A stretch of 64,000 bases of DNA from Gnetum montanum (Eukaryota > Streptophyta > Gnetopsida > Gnetales > Gnetaceae): the NCBI GenBank assembly GCA_015680685.1, contig MNCI01003683.1:18227-82226 (forward strand), written 5' to 3'. Numbering within the stretch: position 1 is the first letter of the stretch; each line of letters begins with the position of its first letter. This document shows, piece by piece, positions 48,261 through 59,005 of the stretch. The notes below the pieces were generated by a model that saw nothing but the letters and a program-made list of their open reading frames with translations, ran no database searches and was not told the DNA's origin. A program made the position numbers and the translations under genes.

Positions 48261-49839
48261 AATTGCTATTGAGGTGTTGTTGCCCAAATTTGGTGGTGTT
48301 TCATTTTCCCCTCTTTTTCAACATTTTGAGAAGTGGCCTAAAGATGTTGATAAAGAATCCAAAACATAGAAGACATGGCACCAACATCACTCGTTGGTAC
48401 CTGGTTGGGGGATGCCTCACCAAGCTTAAGAGTGCTAAAGATAATGGTATACTAAGGGTAATGGATAGAGGGAATTGGACTAGGATAGTAAGGGATGAAT
48501 GAGATACAAATGGTGTATCATGCTGCAAGGTGTGGGGTTAGCATAGTTAACCATGATTATGATGCCAGGGTGGCTTGTCACCAAAATGATAACCTCTCAT
48601 TGGAGTGCATATGAGAAGGCCAATGCAAATTCAAGGTTGGACTAGTTACAAAATTTTAGCTTTGCTAAATTTTGCATGGGGACATATTGTACATCTTTTT
48701 TTCTTTTTTTCTTTTTTTTATGAATGCTAGCTACAAGATTCTCATCATCGAGTGGGCTGAATGCCACTTGATGGGTTTCACTTAGAGGCAACCGTGTCAC
48801 ATCTGTAGGATAGGTGTTTCATCCCTGGGATGAGTTGCATTACATCTACTTGGGCTTTGACTAGCCCACAAAGGCTTCCCATGGGACGAGTTGCATTACG
48901 TATGTTATGGGTTCTATGGTCAACTAAAAGTAGGGTTCCATGTGCATCAAAGAAGCTTGCAGGAAAGGTGAGAAAATGTAAGGTAAAAGGGGTAAATGCA
49001 AGTAGGCTAAAGTAGGGTAATAGAGATGTGCACTTTCAAGTGGCTTGGTGAGTCCAACCAAGCACATTGGAGCAATGTGGTGACTTACTGCTATGACAAA
49101 ATGCATCTTTGAACAACCACCTCTAGGGCTTTGTCCTATAAACACAACATAGAGAAGACAAGAAAAAACCACACAACATGTGAGATAAGAGAAAATTGTT
49201 GGTTGCAAGGGCACTGCAAGTGTTGTGAATGTTGGACTAGTTGTAAGAGCTTGCAGTGCCAAAATAGGAAGGCTAATGCAGGTGCCAGAACTAGAAGGCT
49301 GCAAAAGCTCCAATAGCCACATTGGAAGTGAGCACCCAAGGGGGATTGGTAAAGTGGCCAGGGGCAATGTCAATGCAGGTGCTCAAGACTCCACACCATG
49401 GATAGGAACTTGAAAATATAGAAAAATGATAAAGAGCCAAGCTACTAGATGTACTTCTAAGCCGAGGAAATGGTGAAGGCTGGAGGATGGTAGTATAGTG
49501 GCTAGGCCATAATACTATTGGGACTCTAGTGAGTGTTTCTAATAATGAGAGCTTCAACTAATAATGAAATAACCAAAGTTGGCAATGCTATTGGCATGGA
49601 CTGGGGATGATATGACTGGTGATGGTGGTAGTAGCTCCAAAAGGTTAGCAAAATGCCTAAAGGCATCTTTAAAGGATCAGTAAAATGCCAAGGGTGGTAA
49701 TGCTGAAAATGTTTTAAAGGCTTCCCTTAACAATGTGAATTCCATTCTGAAACTACAACACCTCCACCCCACTTGGGAGGTGTGGGTAGATGATGGAGGA
49801 TCAAAAGTATTTGCACTCGCTTATTCAAAAAAATATACA
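48261..49839. other. Region between J array and TTTAAGGCC array
   Basis: About 1.6 kb with no recognisable protein. Several open frames of 60-149 codons exist on both strands, but none has a known motif and they overlap one another. The text 'gggatgagttgcattacatc' recurs slightly altered as 'gggacgagttgcattacgta' (48829 and 48885), a local duplication. Probably the 3' non-coding part of element J. Confidence 0.4.
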
Positions 49840-49859
49840 TGTTGTGCTATGTGTGCTAA

Positions 49860-50230
49860 ACTACAAACCTAGATTAAAGTATTCATAGACCACATGTTAT
49901 TCTAGTTTAATGTCCTAGTAAAGCATGAACCTAGTTTAAGGTCTTGGCAGACCATGATGTGCTAGTTTATAATCCTAGAAAACTGCTATGTGGTAGTTTA
50001 ACATTGTAGTAGACGGTGGATGTTTTGCTTATTTAATGTCATGATGTAAGGATGAGCTATGCTAGTTTATAGTCATAATAGACTTGTTGTGCTAGTTTAA
50101 CATCATAGTGGATGGGTGTGCTATGGATGCTAATTTAACGACGTAGCCCAAGGATGTTCTATGCTAGTTTAAAGTCATAATAGAATTGCTATGCCCATTT
50201 AATGTCATAGAGAATGCTTTCTCACCTTAG
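49860..50230. repeat. CTAGTTTAAnGTC imperfect repeat array 1
   Basis: At least eight copies of a word like GCTAGTTTAAGGTCATAGTAGACC at irregular 25-65-bp steps. It lies just past the end of the J integrase. Similar arrays are at 53880-53960 and 62510-62770. Confidence 0.7.
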
Positions 50231-50239
50231 TTTTTCATT

Positions 50240-51480
50240 CATGCAACACTGTGTACTAGGTGTAGTATAGCTTCAACTAAGAATGTTTGATTGGATTAGC
50301 AAATTCATTACCATCTAGATTAGCAAGCTTAAATTCTCCATTTTCATAGGCCTTGGTGACCAAGAAAGGCCCTTCCCAGTTGACTAAGAATTTATCTACG
50401 GGTTCATGGATGGCCTTGAGGACTAAGTCCCCTCTCTTGATCGAGCATTGTTACTGATTATGGTGGTGCCTTTGCCATTATTTTTCTTGATACCATTCAA
50501 TGTGGTTAAGCATTTGCATATGCTCCTCCTCTATAGAGTCAAGGTTAATGATTCTCAACTTGTTATTTTGAGCCTCATCAATGAAGCTTAAGTAGATCAC
50601 ACAAAGCAATGGAACCTACAATTCAAGAGGCAAATTTGCTTCCAACCCAGACACAAGGCTATATGGAATCTTATCTATTTCTATCTTGTGTGTTGTGTGG
50701 TAGGCCCATAGTGCATAGACTAGTTGCTTATGCCATCACCACTTACTGCTACTAAGCATCTTCTTCAAAAGATGGACAATGATCTTGTTTGTAGCCTTCA
50801 CTTGACCATTCTCTTGTGGGTAGTGTGGCAACGAAAAGAATTTCTTAATGCTAAGAAATTTGTAGAAGGCTTTGGTTTTTGCACTACTAAACTATGGCTT
50901 ATTATTTGTGACTATAATTAGAGGTAGATTAAATCAGGTCATTATGTTGTCAAGAATGAATTTGCAAACTTATTGCAATGTTGTATTCCTAAGGGGAATA
51001 GCCTCAATCCACTTGGTAAAGTATTTGATTGAAGTTATGATGAAGTAATATCCTACAAAGGACTTAGGCATGATAGGTCCTATGATATCCAACACCCATC
51101 ATTGGGATGACCATGTGATCTATGTAATATGTAGTTCAATAGGTGGCACATGCTTTAAGTTGTCATATCATTAACACACATCACATGTCTTAACCTTGGA
51201 GACGTAATCATGCTTCATGTAAGGCCAATAGTAGGTTAAGCATCTAATTTTTAATGTCATTACCCTAGGTGAAATGTGACCTCCATAAAATCCCTCATGG
51301 ACTTGCTCAATGATCATTTGTGTCTTGCTATTACTAACAGAGGTTAATAGTATGCTATCATAGGATCTGCGACATAGTGTGTTTTCACCTACGAGGATGT
51401 ACTACCACAACCATGTTCACACTATATCCTTTTGGGCAGTGGCTAGATGTTGCCAAGGCTCATGCTATAAAAGGTATGAC
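50240..51480 (-). pseudogene. Integrase remnant of Tat-like element J
   Basis: Minus-strand DDE integrase. The zinc-binding HHCC region reads VHEGFYGGH and KTCDVC (about 51310-51180). The core reads WVLDIIGPI with the first Asp. The second site reads LIIVTNNKP (about 50920-50895), where T-D-N is expected, so Asp has become Asn. The Glu site reads NGQVKATNK (about 50815-50785) with Lys for Glu. The C-terminus reads RGDLVLKAI and WEGPFLV, typical of gypsy IN. Both losses are G>A changes. Preceded by the second RNase H. Confidence 0.84.
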
Positions 51481-51599
51481 TTGATGTCATCATACCATTC
51501 TTGTGCATGAGTTGTGCTTGTTATGGCTATCGATGTAATATTGGTTCTTCATGTGATAAGTTCAGTGAAATCTATTATTGAAGTGGGCAAGGCATGAAA

Positions 51600-52150
51600 C
51601 ATGTTAGGTGCAATGTTTAAGGATAATGTGGCCAATGCATTGACAATGATGTTCTGATTGTAGGAAATGTGTTGGATATCTACTATTGCAAATTATTTAA
51701 GCAGGTGCTTTGCCAAGTCATAGTAAGTTTGTAACTATTGTGCTTTGCAAGTGTAAACCTCTATAACTTGGTTAATAACTAACTGTGAATCACATCGGAT
51801 CACTAGGTTTTGGATTCTTGGTTAATAACTAAATGTGCCTCTAAGAAGACCTTTGTACTCCACTACATTATTGGTGCAAGGAAATGTAAAGTGATAATCA
51901 AAGGGTTAAATCTTCCCAAAGAGAAATATGATTATGGTAGTGGCACTACCCCCTTGAGAGGTTAAAGCACCATCAAAGTGTAAGATTACCTTAAAGTGGC
52001 CAAGTAGTTGGATTATACTACTAACATGCTCATCCAAAAATTTTGGATCTATTGTTTCTTGATCATTTATTAGCGAAGCCATTAGTTGTGTGGCTATTGC
52101 TTGACCTTTAGTTGATGCTTGTGCTACGTAGTCCAAGTCAAACTCCATAC
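51600..52150 (-). pseudogene. Second (archaeal-type) RNase H of element J
   Basis: Extra RNase H domain that marks the Tat lineage. On the minus strand the linker reads VAQASTKGQAIATQLMA (near 52120-52070), then HFDGALTSQGGSATT (about 51985-51940) with the first catalytic Asp in FDGA. Further on, LVIRCDSQLVINQV (about 51805-51765) holds another Asp. The expected NEAEYEAL motif is degraded to KYKGL. Together with the preceding RNase H this gives the dual RNase H pattern. Confidence 0.78.
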
Positions 52151-52440
52151 TTATTGCTTTTCACCATGTAGTCTGACTATTTTGTGAATATTTGTTGTAA
52201 TTGCTTAGAGTACATTACTCTTGTAGATGATGTTTACTTCACTATGGAAAAGATAATGCCTCAACTTCTTAAGTGTAAAGACTAAGGCAAGGCAATTCTT
52301 TTTCACATCATTGTACTTTATTTCATGGGCCGCTAATGCATGACTTAGGTAGTATACAAGCACCTCTGAGCCACCATCTTTCTTTTGCCAAAGAAAAGAA
52401 GTGATGGACACATCAAAAGTTGCAAGGTAGATGTAGAATG
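52151..52440 (-). pseudogene. First (gypsy-type) RNase H of element J
   Basis: Open on the minus strand at 52411-52205. It reads SITSFLWQKKDGGSEVLVYY, LSHALAAHEIKYNDVKKNCL and LVFTLKKLRHYLFHSEV, matching the connection/RNase H domain that follows RT in Tat elements (VYYVSHAL, Y..IEK..LAL). Catalytic residues upstream are partly lost. Confidence 0.8.
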
Positions 52441-53720
52441 ATTTATCTCCTTACAAATGGTAGATTGTAGGAAGTTGAGCCAGTTCATGTTTAAGGTTGT
52501 CAAATGCTACTTGGCATTGAGCCATCCACTTGAAGTGGACTTCCTTTTTGAGTAAATGTTGCATTTGCTGCAACTTGTAAGTCAACCATGCAATAAAACT
52601 ATGAATGAATTGTAGTCTTCTTTGTAACCCACATAGTTCCTTAAGGTTAGTTGGTGGTGGTAAGTTGATGATAGCCTTAACCTTATCGGGCTCTACACAT
52701 ATCCTTGCTTCCGATATCATGAAACCTATCATGTGATCCATTTTAACATTGAAGACATACTTCTTAGGATTTTACCTAAGGTCATGTCTAAGGCAGCATT
52801 TGAGTACACAGTCTAAGTCATTTGCATGCTTATGTGCCATTTTGTACTTAATTAGCTATGTCATCAATGTAATCATTGAGAAAGTCTAGCAAATATTCAC
52901 CAACAATGTACATCATGATGTATTGATAGGTTTCTCCTATGTTCTTTAATCCAAAAGGCATCATTTTGTAATATAACATACTCCAAGGGATCATGAAGGT
53001 AGTATTGAGCTGGTGCTCTAAGTTTATCCAAATCTAGCTGTAACCAGAGCACCCATCGATAAAGGAAAAAAAGGCATAACCATCCATAATATTGACCAAT
53101 TGATCAATGCTAGGTAATGGAAAGTTATCTTTAATGGTTGCCTTGTTCAGGCACCAAAACTCTATGCAAATGCATATGCTCCCATTTTTCTTAGGTACAA
53201 CCACGATGTTGGAGACCTAGTCTGCATAGTCAATGGCCTAGATGAAACTAGCTTTGTAAAGCTTAGTGATTTCACTGCAGACTACCAATGCCACCTTGGG
53301 CCTAACCTTGTGAGCTTTTTGCTTAACTAGTTTTATGCAAGGATCAAGGATTATATTATGCTACACTATGTGAGGATTTAGGCTTGACATGTCTTCATAT
53401 GACCATGCAAACGCCTTGATGTTGATGTTGAATACCTTGGTGATGCTCTGGGTGTGTTAAGGCTCTAACAAAGAACTAAGTTTCAATGTTTTTTCCTCAC
53501 TACTAGGTGTTGCTACAGGGACTTTAGCAAGGGGATCCTTAGTGACATCTCTTGCCTCTAGATCTAGAGCTTTGACTAGATGGCTTGGCCAATCTAGTAG
53601 TGCTTCTACGAGTGCTATATGTTCATCATAGGCTATGGGCTCAAATTCTAGGCATTTAGTATCAATGTATCATGTGAGGTCACCATGAGTCTTGATAAGG
53701 ACCATGGGTGAATGAAGATG
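52441..53720 (-). pseudogene. Reverse transcriptase of Tat-like element J
   Basis: Minus-strand pol start and RT. In order: an N-terminal linker (53720-53460), DVFAWSYEDM-like text reading KAFAWSYEDMSSLNP (about 53425-53380), NIVVVPKKNGSICICIEF (about 53215-53160), FSFIDGCSGYS (about 53075-53040), MMPFGLKNIGETYQ (about 52970-52925), the intact catalytic YIDD (about 52872-52860) and GFMISEARICVEPDKVKAI (52725-52670) with FIHSFI. This is Tat/Ogre-type RT, clearly different from E and G. TAG stops and frameshifts occur. No protease is attached; one is at 63121-63640. Confidence 0.85.
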
Positions 53721-54794
53721 CCCACATATGTTCATGTTGTAATCCTACCAAGTATCGTACAAAACAACTAGAAGGAATGTCAGGCTACACCTATCTTAAA
53801 TGAAGTTAAAGTGCATAAATTAAGGAAAGTAATATAATGAAAATTTTCCTAAGTGTGAAAACATGGAGTTGGAAAAGCAAGTATACATGCTAGTTTCAGG
53901 CTTTGATAGGCCACAACTTGCCAATTTAAGGTCATAGCAGACCATGGTTTATGTAAGATGCATTGGCTTAAGCAAGGTTAGGAGGGATTGGAATGTGGAG
54001 TTAGGTTGGGCATTCACTGGGAAATTAGAAAAATTCAAATAATTTTTTAAGTCTGGGGATTGCCAAAAAATGATTCAAAAATTTTCTAACTCTAGTTGTT
54101 ATGCTCACCCCTTGTTACACTTAGCCCCCTTGCTATGCTTAGAAAAAAATTGAAACATTTACCTAAGTATGGGATGCTATCCTGGTAGGTGATGTATTTA
54201 ATTATCCCAAGAGGGTATATATGCAGATTTCACCAAGGTCAAACTGTCATTTTGCAAACTAAAAAGGAGAAGTTATAGAGCATAGCATGGTTGGAGCAAG
54301 GAATGAAGCTAGAGCATAGTAATTAGAACATGGCATCTAGAGTGTGATAGCCAACATGATGTGCCAAAGTGAACATCAGCACCTTGGGCTCATCAACGTG
54401 GATGAGAGAGAGCAAGAACTATAATGTCTGCCTTGGGCACATGTGAAGGAATGGAGAGAGATGGCATCCACTAGGTACCCTGCTATGCTCTACCCTTGAA
54501 AAATAAATTTCCTTTGTCTTTGCTTCTTTTGCATTACCTTGTGTTGGGGTTTTGGTATTTGGCAATGGCTTACCTTGGTAGGGACTATTGTTATTGGGGC
54601 CACAATGGCTGCTACAGCCAAAAAAGAAAGGCACATTTGTAAGTGACAAGGATTTTGCTTGCACATTGTTTTTACATGTGCACTACGTGGACGTGGGTGA
54701 TTAGGTTCCATGGCTATGTAGGGCAAAGGTTTCATTCTTAGCATTGTGTGGGGCATGGGAAAGGGCAAAATGAGGGTTTCCTGGTCATGGCCAA
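53721..54794. other. Upstream region of J pol with short array 2
   Basis: Non-coding. At 53880-53960 it has two copies of the CTAGTTTAAGGCC-type word; at 54080-54340 it has GCTATGCT/GAGCATAG words like those near 47550-48230. A TATA-like 'gggtatatatgcag' is at 54206-54219. An open frame on the minus strand (54768-54490) has no known motif. Possibly the 5' LTR of J, with gag and protease deleted. Confidence 0.4.
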
Positions 54795-54959
54795 GGCATG
54801 AGGGGAAAGGGCAAAAAGTGAGGGCTTTGTGGCCATGGCTAGGGTGGTCACAACCTAGGCATGAGGGGAAAGGGCAAAAAGTGAGGGCTTTGTGGCCATG
54901 GATAGGGTGGTCACAACCTAGGCATGAGGGGAAAGGATAAAAAATAAGGGCTTTGTGGG
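54795..54959 (+). repeat. 63-bp tandem repeat, about 2.6 copies
   Basis: Unit 1 is 54795-54857, unit 2 is 54858-54920, and a partial third runs to about 54959. Each begins GGCATGAGGGGAAAGG and includes 'gagggctttgtggccatgg'. The two full units are nearly identical, so the duplication is recent compared with the surrounding decay. A diverged half unit precedes them from 54750. Confidence 0.9.
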
Positions 54960-56025
54960 AGTGTGGAACCCCCTCTTGTTCCTCCTCCTCTCTTTCTTAA
55001 CATGTAGGATAGAGAAATTGAGGTTTGGTGGTAGTTCTAAGGCCGATGGAAGGGAGAAAAAAGGGGGTGACAAGAGACATGACACTAGGGAGGGACAATT
55101 TTTTATTTTATTTTAGAACCTATGGCCAGGGCAAGGTGAATAGCATGGTTGTAATGATGGTGGCCATAGTGGGAAAACAAGGGTAAGGAGGAAAGGCCAT
55201 GATAGGCCACAGCCATGGGGGATGCCTTAGCTCATGACGGGGCTAGGTGGTGCCATGATGGATCATGATGCCCAGGGCAAAGGTGCAATGTAGTGATGAG
55301 ATTAGTAGTTAGTTTTTTCTAATTTTTTTTAAAAAAATTCTAGTGGGCATTGTGGGGCTATGCTCCCAACCATTAAAATTTCTTTTTATGTTTTGGGGAC
55401 TATGCTCCCCAAGGAGTGTAGCCAATAGTTATCAAAAAATAATTTCATGATTTTTGGGGCTACGCTTCTTAGGCAGCATAGCTAATAGTTAGAATTTTTT
55501 GTCATTTTTCTAGATTATGCTCCCAGGAAGGGGTAACCCAAAGTTAGAATTTTTTCATGGACACCCCAAGTTACACTACCTAGAGTTAGAAAAAATTTGA
55601 AAAACCTTCCAAATGTAGCAATAACATGATTAATACGAAAAGTGCTAAGTCTAAAAATACAAAGTGCTAGAATGCTACCTATAAAAAAAAACACAAAATG
55701 TACCAAAGCTTTACCAAAATGCCAAACTTGCAGACTGAACATGCCAAACTACTAAAACATCCAAATGGAGACAATGCACAACATGCGAATGTAAAGCAAA
55801 ATGCTAATACTACATTAGTACTATACCCTAGTGAGCACTAGGCACATCACATGTGTGTATTGACATACTATGCTCATAGGGCCCACATGGGAACCCTAAG
55901 GATATATTTTCTACTAAATTATGTTATCTTATGCTAACGTTCTAATCTTGCTAAGTGTAATGTAATGTATTTTTGTGCATCCAATGTATACTAACACTTT
56001 TTTTTTGTTGCTTTTGTAGTTGCAG
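54960..56025. other. Region before the multi-exon gene, with hairpin array
   Basis: No recognisable protein. At 55345-55560 there are four units of about 55-62 bp, each with GGGGCTATGCTCCCC-like and AGCATAGCC-like words that can pair into a hairpin, and a shared 'aatagttagaattttt' tail. From 55990 a T-rich tract leads to the splice acceptor of the first visible exon of the downstream gene. Confidence 0.5.
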
Positions 56026-58480
56026 GGTATTGTTAAAGCCAATCCTCATCATGATGGAGCTCATTGGCATCCTCTACTGTATGAGTGAGCCCATTTTGAA
56101 CACAGCTACACCGAACACATAGTTGGATCACTAGGTAGTATGGTTCTGACTAGGGGCACACAAGTTCTTGGAATTACTACTCCAACACTTTAGTGTGATG
56201 ATGTGATCCACTTAGCAGCAGAAGCTACTAGTGTCATCATGGAGACATTATTACCTAGGGAAAACCAAGGAATTCTAAGGTTCATGTCTAATGAGCCCAC
56301 TATTAGTGATGATAGGGTAGAAGGTTCAGGTCAAGGCCTTAGGGGCATTAAGCCTTTGTTCAAGATTTGGCAAATGCTAGAGTTCAATTATTATAATAAG
56401 AGAAACACTTTCTTTATTGCTTAATATGTGAATACCTTATTTTAGAATCCACCTAGGGTGATGTAGTTTGTAGAAGGGTAAGTGTTCCTATGATTTTTTC
56501 ATTATTCATTTGGCTATTAGCTCATACAAAGGTGCTAACTGATCATGTTTATTACCAAGTTTAGCATTGGTGAGCATGGCCTACATGATGAGGAGGGGGC
56601 CTTGAACCTAACTCGCACTACCCTACAAGAATTTTCATCGTACAAGAGCATTCTTGTGGGAGTGATTGGGTAGATTAGATCCAACTTGGTGGAGTACCCT
56701 TATTGATATTTGAAAGCCTATGAGAGGTGTTGGATCCATGGCTAGTTGGATGTGAAGTGGATGGATGGTGTAGCTAGAATCAAGGAGACGTCAGTTCCAC
56801 CACCACCATTGCACACACCTTTTGTCCCACATAAGCAGTTTATTGCTTTTCTCTGATGCGTTTGCTACTTTGCCTTTTTGCATGTTGCTAATGTTTTTTT
56901 CTTTGCCTATATTGTAGCTATAGTCACTTTAGGAGAGATCATAGTGGTAGCCACAAATCACACTAAGACCACCCTCAGTATGAAGTATTGGAATGTTGAG
57001 GGTGTGTAGCATTGGTTGTGCCATGAGGCCCTAGCAGATTTGACTAGTAGGATTACATGGGCTGGGCTGATGGACCTTTTCTTAGCCCTTAGCCTAGGCA
57101 TCCTAGTGGTCAAAATGGTTACCATTATTGATGCATTTTTTTTTGTTTTATGTGTTTATTTTTTTATTTTTTTATGCTATGCTATATTCTGCTAAGTTAA
57201 CATGCTAACTTTGACATGTATGTGAATTGTTGGAATTAGGTGAAAGGGCAACTGGTGTAGTGGTAGAAGTAGTAGCAGAGGAGGTCCTTCCTCAAATTGA
57301 GGAAGGAAAAACATAGGAGGAGGAGCTACATGAGGCTACAAAGGTCATTTAACAATTAGAGAAGAAAGGACTACTTCACCCTGATAGTGATGATTTTGAT
57401 ACCCTCTTTGATGCTATGCAGCTAAGTGACCCCCAAACACACCACCCCTCTCTTTCACACTTGAGGATTTGCTAGGTATGTGCTTTGTGTTGCCATCTAT
57501 TATTACTCTTTTTCTACTCTTGCATATTTGGCTATTTGATTATTATCAAATATGTTATTGCATTATAGCCAAAAGATACTTGCCAATGGTCCAACGTCCA
57601 CCTCTACCTACCACATGGAGCCATGGGTAGAGGTTCCCAACAAGTTCACCTTCATGGAAGGTCTAGTTGAGGACATGGTGGACTACCTATAGTAGGAGAA
57701 TCCTAAGCTCAGTATGCATATGATGTTACTTTGCTTGTCTTGCTTTATCAATTTCATCCTTAGTCTATGGCTAATGCTATTTTGTTTATTGTACACCAAT
57801 AGGTTCTAAGTTTTGTAGGGATCTAAGTAGGGTGTCCAGGGTGGATGTCATTCCCAAGCTTCTCCCTAAGGTGGAGAAAGTTCCCCACCATGTGTATGAG
57901 GCAATGAGTAAGCATGCACTTTCATGTGCGAAAGCATTATGGGTTTGCGATGCACTAACGAGTACCTATAGAAGTGGGTACACAAGCTCCAAGACAAGGC
58001 CACAAGCCAAGACATCAAAATGGAGGACTTGCAATCCTATTATGATTTCCTTGCAGCTCACACATGAGGGGATAGTACCTGGTGGATAGCTAAGATTGAC
58101 TATGCCAAGTACTAGTTGGCAATACAGGGTAAGAATGAGGCCACTCGAGAGATCATTAAGAAGAGGCTGTAGATGGATTTACTTACTTGAGAAAACTAGG
58201 ATTGAAAGGATTATAGTGCAAAGGTATATCAGTAAGGGTAAACTCAAAAGAACCACAATCACCACTACAAAAACAAGTCATATGCATACCTTAAATGGTA
58301 CAAGGAGGAGTCCATTAAACACCATTTCCGTGATATATTCCTTGAGAAAATAGCTAGGACATGGGCATATGAGTTATTCACTCATCATATAGTGGTGAGT
58401 GGGTTTGTAGAGAGGAAAATTACTATGCTCTCAAGGGAGGTTTCTGTTGGCACATTTTGGCCATTTCATGGAACAAGTGG
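56026..58480 (+). pseudogene. Multi-exon gene of unknown function, main part
   Basis: Plus-strand coding exons with typical plant introns. Exon a: 56026-56477 (acceptor TTGCAG, donor G|GTAAGT). Intron 56478-56564 has a branch-like GCTAACTGATC. Exon b starts 56565 and is in phase (GAA GG|C ATT). Exon c: about 56937-57140. Exon d: about 57240-57475, ending TAG|GTATGT. Exon e: about 57595-57705 (HMEPWVEVPNKFTFMEGL). Exon f: about 57811-58480 (KLLPKVEKVPHHVYEAMSKH; after a frameshift near 57955, WYKEESIKHHFRDIFLEKIA). Stops are mostly TAG/TAA/TGA at likely CAG/CAA/TGG/CGA. It lies antisense to the Tat-like J and K fragments. I do not recognise the protein; no first exon or start codon was found. 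Confidence 0.6.
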
Positions 58481-59005
58481 ACTTATTTGTAGATGGTGAG
58501 GTATAGAATTCTAATGAACTGAAACTATTCAAGGAGGATTATGCTCTTTCCCATGAAGAATTCTGCAACAGTTAACTGACCATAAGGTTGGAATGCCATA
58601 TGTTAGATATTGTAGCTACATTTACAAGGAATTATCCATCTTGGTGTCATGAGTAGAAATTGCAGTGCAGATTTTGAATGATTAATTTCATGACTTGCTC
58701 AAGAATCATAATCTGGTGGTTCTCAAGTCACCTCACTGAAATGTATCCGTAGAATGAGAAGACATAAAAGGGTTCCTTTGAGAGTGTGATCGCATCACCC
58801 TCTAGCATCCTGGAAGGGTTTGGAGCCTAATATTTTTCTTTAGGATCAATGTATATTTTTGGATTTACCTGAGGCATTCTAGCTACAAAAAATGTAAAAT
58901 TCTTCACCAGGTTCTTGGCCAGGCACACTCTCTTGGAAGGACCCACCTCGTTAGATATCAGCAACGACGTCAACAATACGAAATGATTGTATGATTTAGC
59001 GTTCT
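58481..59005. other. Region between the unknown gene and the HSP70 pseudogene
   Basis: Half a kilobase of mixed composition. No exon continuing the upstream gene can be followed with confidence, and no HSP70 N-terminal sequence is clear. Short open pieces only. Confidence 0.4.

Noticed and set aside
48924-49373. 149-codon minus-strand open frame
   Set aside because: No recognisable motif; frames on the plus strand overlap it, and the leucine/cysteine-rich composition looks like chance translation of repeat DNA.
49860-50230. CRISPR-like array
   Set aside because: Repeats are imperfect with irregular spacing in plant nuclear DNA; these are degenerate tandem repeats.
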